7,409 nucleotides of DNA, taken from assembly GCA_001805205.1 (NCBI GenBank), contig MHER01000036.1, positions 1 to 7,409 on the forward strand, in the 5' to 3' direction. Position numbers and translations under genes: made by a program. This document shows, piece by piece, positions 1-6,075 of this stretch. Numbering within the stretch: the stretch's first letter is position 1; each line of letters opens with the position of its first letter. Under the pieces are notes generated by a model. It was not told where the DNA came from and did no database searches. It was given only the letters and a program-made list of their open reading frames with translations. Origin of the DNA: Nitrospirae bacterium RIFCSPLOW2_12_42_9. GTDB lineage: Bacteria; Nitrospirota; 9FT-COMBO-42-15; HDB-SIOI813.

Positions 1-285
1 GAGGCTGCTGCAGATGTACTAGGCCTCATTGGTGATCAGACAGCTATACCTGCCCTCATCAGGGCTTTAAGGGACGAAGACGAGTTTGTGCGTGATAGTG
101 CAGTCAGGGCACTCGGACGGATTGGCAGTAATCAGTCTATCCCTGCACTGGAACAGGCATTGCAGGATAATGATGAAGGTGTCCGGGAGAGCGCTGCCCA
201 TGTCCTTAAAGAATTAAATGGTTTAATGTCTCTGCCGCAGGATAACCCTGTGTCAGGGAGAAGCAGATCGAGCTGCGGGCCTTGA
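1..285 (+). CDS. HEAT-repeat protein, 3' end only (5'-truncated by window)
   Basis: The reading frame is open from the first base to a TGA at 283-285, giving 94 residues of C-terminus. A GTG at 88 is only an internal valine codon, not a start. The visible part holds about two and a half HEAT/PBS-lyase-like repeats with a clean 31-residue period: Val-Arg pairs at residues 30-31 and 61-62, each followed by a D/E-S-A helix start, and an I-P-A-L motif in each repeat's second helix. Such repeats form an alpha solenoid used for protein-protein contacts, so the role is probably scaffolding; no catalytic motif is visible. The last 20 or so residues (after E-L-N-G-L) lose the repeat pattern and become Ser/Arg/Gly-rich, while a charged helix-like reading appears in another frame, so the tail may be frame-shifted. 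The repeat style closely resembles the minus-strand HEAT gene at 6055-6897, suggesting paralogy. The upstream domains and the partner are unknown. Confidence 0.85.
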   Translation, partial: EAAADVLGLIGDQTAIPALIRALRDEDEFVRDSAVRALGRIGSNQSIPALEQALQDNDEGVRESAAHVLKELNGLMSLPQDNPVSGRSRSSCGP

Positions 286-303
286 GAGAAGAAAAGAAGA
301 AAA

Positions 304-403
304 TTCCCCCTCCCTATCCCTCCCCCTCAAGGGAGGGGGAATACTTGGTATATCTTCTAATCTCCCCTCCCCTTGTGGGAGGGGATTAAGGGGAGGGGGA
401 GGG
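304..403. repeat. C/G-rich palindromic intergenic repeat
   Basis: This gap element is made of C-runs followed by G-runs that pair in several ways. The 11-base arm at 304-314 is the exact reverse complement of 331-341. Within it, 322-328 pairs with 333-339 around a four-base loop. The 9-base arm at 363-371 is the exact reverse complement of 377-385 with a five-base loop. The outer segment 318-327 is the exact reverse complement of 394-403, so the whole element can also close as one long stem. Its composition is unlike the flanking genes. It resembles dispersed REP/MITE-like intergenic repeats of many environmental bacterial genomes (general recollection, not a database match). Copy number cannot be judged from one window. 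Confidence 0.7.
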
Positions 404-410
404 TGTTTTT
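318..410 (+). terminator. Possible intrinsic terminator formed by the palindromic repeat plus T run
   Basis: The long stem (318-327 with 394-403), or the inner hairpin at 363-385, is followed by a run of five T at 406-410. This could end transcription of the HEAT gene before the oxidoreductase gene. The spacing from the inner hairpin to the T run is too long for a textbook terminator; only the outer stem places the T run correctly. It may simply be a side effect of the repeat. Confidence 0.35.
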
Positions 411-427
411 CGCCTAAAAATATTAAA

Positions 428-433
428 GGGAGG
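428..433 (+). promoter_or_regulatory. Ribosome binding site for the DsbA-like gene
   Basis: GGGAGG lies nine bases upstream of the ATG at 443 and supports that start. The following codons encode a typical signal peptide, which agrees. No convincing -35/-10 pair was found between the repeat and this site. Confidence 0.6.
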
Positions 434-442
434 ATTTAAGTT

Positions 443-1216
443 ATGAAAAGTTACAGATTCACCTTTTTTTCAATTGTACTCTTTTTATCCTTTATGCTGA
501 TGATTTCAACTGTCTCCTATGCAGGAGCTGAACAAGATATCCAGGATATCAAAAAGGGCCTATCCGAGGTTAAGGAAGAACTTAAGGAGATAAAACGTCT
601 CCTTGAGTCCCCCCGTGCCCAGGTTCCAACGGCACCCCCTGCACCTGCTCTTACAGAATCTGAGGCAAGTATTGATGATGATCCGATACTCGGAAAGAAG
701 AATGCCCCAATCACCATTATTGAGTTTTCTGACTACCAGTGTCCATTCTGTGCGAGGTTTTCCAGGGATACCCTCCCCCAGATAAAGAAAGATTATATAG
801 ATAAGGGTATAGTCAGGTATATCTTCAGGGACTATCCGCTCTCGTCCATACATCCGAGGGCCCAAATGGCTGCTGAGGCTGCCCAGTGTGCCGGGGATCA
901 GGGAAAATACTGGGATATGCACGACACACTCTTTGATAATCAGAGGGCCCTTGAGGTAGAAGACCTTAAAGAATATGCAGAAGATCTCGACCTCAACACA
1001 AAGGATTTCAATGACTGTCTTGATAAGGCTAAATATGTCAGAGAGGTAAAGGATGATATCAAGTCAGGAGAAAATGCGGGGGTGCAGGGTACACCTGCCT
1101 TTATCGTGGGTAAAACCACTGAGAACGGTGTTATAAAAGGTAAGTTTATAAAGGGCGCCCATCCCTTCCAGACCTTTAAGACTGCTATTGAGGAACTCCT
1201 TAAAAGCACACCATAA
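443..1216 (+). CDS. Exported DsbA-family thiol-disulfide oxidoreductase with coiled-coil stalk
   Basis: The protein has 257 residues. Residues 1-27 are a Sec signal peptide (Lys/Arg start, long hydrophobic core, S-Y-A cleavage site), so it should act in the periplasm. Residues 30-55 are a charged heptad-like coiled coil, and 56-76 a Pro/Ala-rich linker. Residues about 77-255 are a DsbA/Thioredoxin_4 domain: an F-S-D-Y-Q lead into a C-P-F-C active site (Cys100, Cys103) and the cis-proline loop G-T-P-A-F (Pro218). Two further cysteines, Cys149 and Cys192, lie in the helical insert and could form a structural disulfide. The family catalyses thiol oxidation, or isomerisation when oligomeric; the coiled coil suggests a dimer or trimer, as in ScsC-like proteins (inference). 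The dipeptide P-F is seen in several DsbA/DsbG-like enzymes and does not settle direction. The gene ends 27 bp before the protease gene, so the two are probably co-transcribed, and the cysteine-containing exported neighbours are plausible clients. No DsbB or DsbD partner is in view. Confidence 0.92.
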   Translation: MKSYRFTFFSIVLFLSFMLMISTVSYAGAEQDIQDIKKGLSEVKEELKEIKRLLESPRAQVPTAPPAPALTESEASIDDDPILGKKNAPITIIEFSDYQCPFCARFSRDTLPQIKKDYIDKGIVRYIFRDYPLSSIHPRAQMAAEAAQCAGDQGKYWDMHDTLFDNQRALEVEDLKEYAEDLDLNTKDFNDCLDKAKYVREVKDDIKSGENAGVQGTPAFIVGKTTENGVIKGKFIKGAHPFQTFKTAIEELLKSTP

Positions 1217-1230
1217 CGTACAATCTTTTA

Positions 1231-1237
1231 AAAGGAG
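1231..1237 (+). promoter_or_regulatory. Ribosome binding site for the metalloprotease gene
   Basis: AAAGGAG sits six bases before the ATG at 1244, inside the 27-bp gap after the oxidoreductase stop codon. The tight spacing and absence of a hairpin point to co-transcription with the upstream gene. Confidence 0.65.
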
Positions 1238-1243
1238 AAGATC

Positions 1244-2413
1244 ATGAACAGGGTAATCAACAGGGTGATAAAAACTATTCTGATTCTATGCCTGATGGGG
1301 TTTTTACTGCCTGCGGCTGAAGGATTATCTGCGGACACTGATGGTGATGGCCTCCTGGACGACTGGGAGATTAACGGGTATGACTATGAGGGGGATGGGA
1401 TTATTGATGTAGATCTGCCTGCTATGGGTGCAAACCCCTTGAGGAAGGATATATTTGTTGAGATTGACTGGATGAAGGCAACTGACCATAATCATAAGCC
1501 GGATGCCAAAGGTATTACAAAGGTTATCAATGCCTTTGCAAATGCACCGGTTTCCAACCCTGATGGGTCAACAGGTATTATCCTTCATGTGGATACAGGC
1601 AATCTGGGTGGCGGGAACAGTCTTAACCATGACATAGACCTCAATCCTGTATGGACTGAATTTGATGTTATCAAGGCTGCAAACTTTGCACCAGAACGTG
1701 GGCCCATATTTCATTACGCTGTCTTTGCCCATCAGTATAGCGCCGGATGCAGCAGCGGGCTTGCACGCGGCATCCCTGCCAGTGATTTTATTGTATCACT
1801 TGGCTGCTGGACGAATCAGGTGGGGACAATGCTGGAACAGGCCGGTACATTAATGCATGAGCTGGGACACAATCTGGGTCTCCGGCATGGAGGGAGAGAC
1901 CATGTAAACTACAAACCAAACTTCCTCAGTGTAATGAACTACTTTTTCCAGACCAGGGGGCTTTATATAACTGATAAGTGGGGGAGGCTTGATTATTCAA
2001 GATTCCTGACCAAGGACATGGATGAGAACCACCTTAATGAGAAAAGGGGATTGGATGTTTCGGGGGGAGACCGGCCTATCAGGAGGTATGGGACAAGGGC
2101 ATTTTGTCCTAATGGCGCTGTTCAGAATATTGCGAGGGCAAAAAGGTATGTGGACTGGGACTGTGACCTGAATAATGCCGAGACTGATGTGAGTGTGGAT
2201 GTCAATAACTCCCTGAATAAAAGTATATTAACAGGATTAAGCAATGAATGGGACAACATAGTTTATGATGGTGGTCTAATCGGTCCTGGCGTAGAAATGC
2301 AGATGCGTCCGATGGTATTCATAATGCATGAATTGACCCTCGAAGAGGACTTGAGTATTAACCCTGAACCGCTTTCAGAAGATGATATCATGGATGACGA
2401 CCTAACTCAGTGA
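1244..2413 (+). CDS. Exported metzincin-type zinc metalloprotease with Ca-binding Asp loops
   Basis: The protein has 389 residues with a signal peptide at about 1-27 or 1-30. The mature N-terminus starts with a perfect thrombospondin-type-3/EF-hand-like calcium loop, DxDxDGxxDxxE at residues 31-42, and a second Asp/Glu loop at 47-57. The catalytic signature HExxHxxGxxH is complete at 205-215 (His205, Glu206, His209, His215), followed by a Met-turn S-V-M-N-Y with Met231. These features identify a metzincin: three His bind zinc, Glu206 is the general base, and the protein should cleave peptide bonds outside the cytoplasm. A further Asp-rich DWDxDxN stretch at 304-310 looks like another metal site. 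The mature part has four cysteines (169, 188, 288, 307), fitting disulfide formation by the DsbA-like protein encoded just upstream. There is no obvious propeptide or cysteine switch, and the C-terminus is strongly acidic (about 378-386). I cannot assign a MEROPS family with certainty; the M10/M12/M43 range is likely. The substrate is unknown; the large surface protein encoded next is one candidate (inference). Confidence 0.88.
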   Translation: MNRVINRVIKTILILCLMGFLLPAAEGLSADTDGDGLLDDWEINGYDYEGDGIIDVDLPAMGANPLRKDIFVEIDWMKATDHNHKPDAKGITKVINAFANAPVSNPDGSTGIILHVDTGNLGGGNSLNHDIDLNPVWTEFDVIKAANFAPERGPIFHYAVFAHQYSAGCSSGLARGIPASDFIVSLGCWTNQVGTMLEQAGTLMHELGHNLGLRHGGRDHVNYKPNFLSVMNYFFQTRGLYITDKWGRLDYSRFLTKDMDENHLNEKRGLDVSGGDRPIRRYGTRAFCPNGAVQNIARAKRYVDWDCDLNNAETDVSVDVNNSLNKSILTGLSNEWDNIVYDGGLIGPGVEMQMRPMVFIMHELTLEEDLSINPEPLSEDDIMDDDLTQ

Positions 2414-2463
2414 AAAGATGAACCCCATCATAAATTCTAAAATAATCCAGGTAATAACAAGTA

Positions 2464-2470
2464 AAAGGTG
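2464..2470 (+). promoter_or_regulatory. Weak ribosome binding site for the SBBP gene
   Basis: AAAGGTG precedes the chosen GTG start by 11 bases, longer than usual. The GTG at 2482 is preferred because it gives a signal peptide with Arg at position 4. The later ATG at 2509 would remove that positive charge and shorten the signal to about 13 residues. The frame is open upstream only to 2458 and has no ATG there. Confidence 0.4.
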
Positions 2471-2481
2471 AAATCATTCAG

Positions 2482-5400
2482 GTGTTCTTACGACTCTTTT
2501 TAAGTTTAATGGCTCTGAGTATCTTCAGTGTATCTCTGTCTGAGGCCAGGGTTGTTGAATATCCATTTTATTTTATACCAAACCACGGACAGATAGACAG
2601 CAAGGTTAAATATTATTTGATCCACAATAGAGACACAGTCTATCTGACAGAAGATGAAGTGGTCTATTCTGTAAAAGACCAGATCTTGAGATTAAAATTC
2701 ATTGATTCAAACCATGATGTAAATCTTAAAGGAAGAGAAGAAGATGTATCAAGGATTAATTACTACACAGGTAATAATCCGGGAAAATGGAGAACTGGGA
2801 TACCTGTATATAAAAAGGTAGTCTACGAGGATTTATATGATGGGATAGACCTTATTTATAAGGGTTCTGATGACAGGCTCAAATATGAGTTTGTTGTAAG
2901 GCCCGGGGCAGACTATAAAAAGATCCAGCTTGCATGGAGTGATAAGGCAAATCTGCGAATAGACGATGGCGGGAACCTCGTCATCGATGGCCCCTACGGG
3001 GGGATCAAAGAGGAAAGACCATATATATATCAGGATATAGACGGGAAGAGGGTAGAGATAGAGGGGAGGTTTAAGATTGAGGGTAAGGGCGACAAAAATA
3101 ATATCCTTAATTTTGAAGTGGAGAAATACGATGATGCCAACCCCCTTATTATTGACCCCTTTCTGCAATTTTCCTCCTACCTGGGTGGGAGTGACACTGA
3201 AGAGGGATTCGGGATTGCGGTTGATGCATCGGGTTCAATATATATAGCAGGATACACAAAATCCACTGACTTCCCCACTGAAAATCCTTTTAAGGATATC
3301 AACAGTGGAGAAGAGGATGTCTTTATATCGAGATTCGCTCCTGATGGCGAAACATATAAACTTTCCTATTCCACATTTCTTGGGGGGACGAAATCAGAGG
3401 AGTGTCAGGGGATTGCTGTAGATGCATCAGGAAATATCTATATAACAGGGTTTACATCTTCTATTGATTTTCCCACCGCAGGGAATCCATATCAGAGTAC
3501 CAAAATTGGGGAGGAAGATGATGTATTTTATACCAGGCTATCGTCAGACGGTCAACTCTCAGCTTCCACCTACATAGGTGGAACTAAAAAGGATGTTGGC
3601 AATGATATAGCAGTAGATGCCTCCAGTAATGTCTATATTACCGGCAAGACTGAATCTACAGATTTTCCAACTTCATCATCTGCCTACCAGAAAGCCAATG
3701 CGGGTGAGATCGACGCCTTTATCCTGAAGATCTCAGGAGATGGCAAGGGTCTCCTTTATTCAACATATATTGGAGGAAAACATGATGACAAGGCAAAGGC
3801 GATTGCAATTACCGAAGATGGGAGTGCCTATGTAACTGGAAATACGTTCTCTCAGAACTTCCCAATACAAGAGGCATATCAGGATACATGCGGCGGTTGT
3901 AAAACAGGATTATATACTGATGCATTTATAGTCCGACTTTCTTCGGATGGTGATGATATTATTTACTCAACCTTCCTCGGAGGGAAAAACCTTGACTACG
4001 GGGAAGATATCTGGATTGACACTGAAGGGGCAATCTATGTGACAGGCTATACAACCTCTGCCAACTTCCCTGTCTTAACCCCTTATCAGAATAACAATCG
4101 TGGCAAAGAAGATGCATTCATAACAAAGTTTTCACCTGCCGGTGATAAAATTATTTATTCAACTTTTCTGGGAGGGACTCTAAATGACAGGGGGAAGGCT
4201 TTTTCTATAGATTCCTCTGGATATGCTTATGTAACTGGAAGGACTGCATCTCCTGACTTTCCAGTTTTATACCCTTTTCAGGATAGTAATAAGGGAGAAG
4301 ACGATGCCTTTTTGACCATGCTCTCTCCTGCAGGTAATGCTATTAATTTTTCTACATTCATGGGTGGAGAATATTCTGATCAGGGGATGGCGATTGCAAT
4401 AGATCCTGATAAGACCCTCTATATTTTAGGTGATACACTTTCTGAAGACTTTCCTACCCTGAATCCATATCAGGGAAACCATTCCGGGTTTGGGGATCTC
4501 TTTGTTTTAAAACTTAAATTTGCTCCACCTGGTATCAGCTCTGTTACGCCGGTAAGTGGCAATCAGGGAGAGAGCCTCGATATAAACATTGCAGGAACAA
4601 ATTTTTCTGACAACATCATATCATTAAGCTTAGGCCCTATGATCGTAGTAGGAAATGTCACCATTAACAGCCCTGAGCAGATTACTGCGTCTATTACGAT
4701 TGATGGGTCTGCTGCTCCAGGGTTCAGGGATATAACCTTAACAACCAGTGATGGTATAGCTGCACTTAAGGACGCTTTTACAGTAATAGATGCCACGCCG
4801 CCTGAGGTGGTCAGGACAAATCCTCCGGAAGATTCTTTAGGTATAGGTATAAACACGGGCATCTCCATTGTCTTCAGTGAAGATATTGATGAATCTACAA
4901 TAAACGGGACTACTCTTACTGTGAGTAATACAGCGGGGACGGTAAGTTATGACTCCCCTTCAAGGACAGCATCTTTTACACCATCGGAAGATTTAAATAA
5001 AGAGACTATTTACGTGGTTACAGTTACCTCTGATGTCAAGGATGTTGCAGGAAACAATATGGTTTCTGACTACATATATAGTTTTACCACGGGCATAGCA
5101 GCGGACACTACACCACCTGAGATGAGCAGCACAAGTCCTGCCAAAGATGCCGTGGATATAGCTATAAACACGAAGATATCAGTTACATTCAGTGAAGATA
5201 TGAATGTGTCTACGATAAACGGGACTACCTTTACAGTGAGTGATACAGAGGGAACAGTAAGGTATGATTCTCCTTCAAGGACAGCATTCTTTTCCCCATC
5301 AGAAGATTTAAATAAAGAGACTGATTACATGGTTACAGTTACATCCGCTGTTAAAGATGTTGCAGGGAACAATATGGCATCTGACTACATCTATAGTTTT

Positions 5401-6075
5401 ACCACAGGTTCAGAAGCGGATACGACACGGCCAGAGGTGGACAGTACAAGTCCTGCCAAAGATGCTGTTGATATTGCCCTAAACACGAATATCTCTGTTA
5501 CATTCAGTGAAGATATGGATGTGTCCACGATAAATGAGACTACCTTTATAATAAGTGACGCAGATGATAACAATATAGAGGGGACGGTAAGTTATGACCC
5601 CACTTCAAAGACAGCATCTTTTACACCCTCAGCTAATTTAAATCACGAAACTAAGTATACAGTAGTTATCACCACTGACGTCATGGATATGGCAACTAAT
5701 AGCCTTAAATCAGATTATACATGGAGTTTTAAAACCAGGAAATCTGATGGCAGCGAAAAAGGAGGCTGCCTTATCACTGCTGCACTGAATAATAGCTATT
5801 TCCAGCCCCATATAAAGACATTGAGGAAGTTAAGGGATAAATATCTGCTGACTAATCCTTTAGGTGAAAGATTTGTAAAATGGTACTACGAAATGTCCCC
5901 CCCTTTAGCTGATGAAATAAGACAACATGCCATCTTAAAGATAATTGCACAAATTGTCCTGATACCCCTCATCTTTGGATTGAAATATCCTGCCACGGTT
6001 TTAACATCCCTTGGTCTTGTATTACTGATACTTTTCTATTTGAAAAAGAGGACATTATTCCATAGCCTCCAATAA
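2482..6075 (+). CDS. Large surface-type protein: DUF7948-like, SBBP propeller, TIG/Big_5 domains, CFI-box-like C-terminus
   Basis: The protein has 1197 residues from a GTG start. Residues 1-22 are a signal peptide. Residues about 26-225 match the domain that commonly precedes SBBP repeats (DUF7948, named from memory), beginning F-I-P-N-H-G-Q. Residues 230-679 are seven SBBP modules starting near 231, 296, 361, 426, 495, 559 and 623, each with an S-T-F-L-G-G-like start, an I-A-V-D-A-S-G strand, Y-I-T-G and a D-F-P-T turn; seven modules fit a closed beta-propeller. Module 4 is longer and contains Cys470-G-G-Cys473. Residues about 684-769 resemble an IPT/TIG domain. Three Big_5-like domains start at Asp770, Asp875 and Asp980. 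Residues 1094-1170 resemble the CFI-box C-terminal domain (G-G-C with Cys1096, then a K-Y-L-L-T-N and S-P-P-L-A-D pattern), followed or overlapped by hydrophobic helices at about 1150-1167 and 1171-1187 and a K-K-R end. It is probably cell-surface or envelope anchored, with an adhesive, binding or structural role (inference); there is no enzymatic motif. It lies 68 bp after the protease gene with no terminator between, so co-expression is likely. Its end overlaps the convergent HEAT gene. Confidence 0.9.
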   Translation: MFLRLFLSLMALSIFSVSLSEARVVEYPFYFIPNHGQIDSKVKYYLIHNRDTVYLTEDEVVYSVKDQILRLKFIDSNHDVNLKGREEDVSRINYYTGNNPGKWRTGIPVYKKVVYEDLYDGIDLIYKGSDDRLKYEFVVRPGADYKKIQLAWSDKANLRIDDGGNLVIDGPYGGIKEERPYIYQDIDGKRVEIEGRFKIEGKGDKNNILNFEVEKYDDANPLIIDPFLQFSSYLGGSDTEEGFGIAVDASGSIYIAGYTKSTDFPTENPFKDINSGEEDVFISRFAPDGETYKLSYSTFLGGTKSEECQGIAVDASGNIYITGFTSSIDFPTAGNPYQSTKIGEEDDVFYTRLSSDGQLSASTYIGGTKKDVGNDIAVDASSNVYITGKTESTDFPTSSSAYQKANAGEIDAFILKISGDGKGLLYSTYIGGKHDDKAKAIAITEDGSAYVTGNTFSQNFPIQEAYQDTCGGCKTGLYTDAFIVRLSSDGDDIIYSTFLGGKNLDYGEDIWIDTEGAIYVTGYTTSANFPVLTPYQNNNRGKEDAFITKFSPAGDKIIYSTFLGGTLNDRGKAFSIDSSGYAYVTGRTASPDFPVLYPFQDSNKGEDDAFLTMLSPAGNAINFSTFMGGEYSDQGMAIAIDPDKTLYILGDTLSEDFPTLNPYQGNHSGFGDLFVLKLKFAPPGISSVTPVSGNQGESLDINIAGTNFSDNIISLSLGPMIVVGNVTINSPEQITASITIDGSAAPGFRDITLTTSDGIAALKDAFTVIDATPPEVVRTNPPEDSLGIGINTGISIVFSEDIDESTINGTTLTVSNTAGTVSYDSPSRTASFTPSEDLNKETIYVVTVTSDVKDVAGNNMVSDYIYSFTTGIAADTTPPEMSSTSPAKDAVDIAINTKISVTFSEDMNVSTINGTTFTVSDTEGTVRYDSPSRTAFFSPSEDLNKETDYMVTVTSAVKDVAGNNMASDYIYSFTTGSEADTTRPEVDSTSPAKDAVDIALNTNISVTFSEDMDVSTINETTFIISDADDNNIEGTVSYDPTSKTASFTPSANLNHETKYTVVITTDVMDMATNSLKSDYTWSFKTRKSDGSEKGGCLITAALNNSYFQPHIKTLRKLRDKYLLTNPLGERFVKWYYEMSPPLADEIRQHAILKIIAQIVLIPLIFGLKYPATVLTSLGLVLLILFYLKKRTLFHSLQ
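3169..4518 (+). repeat. Seven tandem SBBP beta-propeller modules (coding repeat)
   Basis: Module starts fall at nucleotides 3172, 3367, 3562, 3757, 3964, 4156 and 4348, giving lengths of 65, 65, 65, 69, 64 and 64 codons for the first six. The repeat is clear at protein level (L-G-G, Y-I/V-T-G, D/N-F-P) but diverged in DNA, so it is old. The extra length of module 4 comes from an insertion that contains the CGGC motif. Confidence 0.85.
4789..5742 (+). repeat. Three tandem Big_5-like Ig domain repeats (coding repeat)
   Basis: Units start at 4789, 5104 and 5419, exactly 315 bp (105 codons) apart; the third is a few codons longer because of an Asp/Asn-rich insertion near 5557-5577. Each unit opens with D-x-T-x-P-E-V/M, has an F-S-E-D-I/M strand followed by S-T-I-N, and ends in S-F-T-T-G or S-F-K-T-R. 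Hand alignment of 4951-5094 with 5266-5409 shows about 123 of 144 identical bases, so the first two copies separated much more recently than the propeller modules. Confidence 0.85.

Noticed and set aside
560..922. Minus-strand open frame of 120 codons opposite the oxidoreductase gene
   Set aside because: It lies wholly within a gene with clear CPFC, cis-Pro and signal peptide features, and its translation shows no domain or signal pattern.
1274..1297. Possible lipoprotein signal in the metalloprotease (Cys16)
   Set aside because: The residues before Cys16 are L-I-L, the cysteine sits in the middle of the hydrophobic core, and a normal signal-peptidase site lies further on.
2473..2478. Rare ATC/ATT start codon for the SBBP gene, nearer to the weak ribosome binding site
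   Set aside because: Spacing would be better, but such starts are very rare and the GTG at 2482 already gives a complete signal peptide.
2414..2481. Promoter or terminator between the protease and the SBBP gene
   Set aside because: No GC-rich hairpin with a T run and no -35/-10 pair at proper spacing were seen in this 68-bp gap; only a weak ribosome binding site is present.
2833..3168. Minus-strand open frame of 111 codons inside the SBBP gene
   Set aside because: It is a shadow of the DUF7948-like coding region, with no ribosome binding site or recognisable motif.
3169..5742. Direct repeats considered as a CRISPR array or mobile-element repeats
   Set aside because: The repeats are in-frame protein domains (SBBP and Big_5-like) inside one intact open frame, with no spacer structure or transposase.
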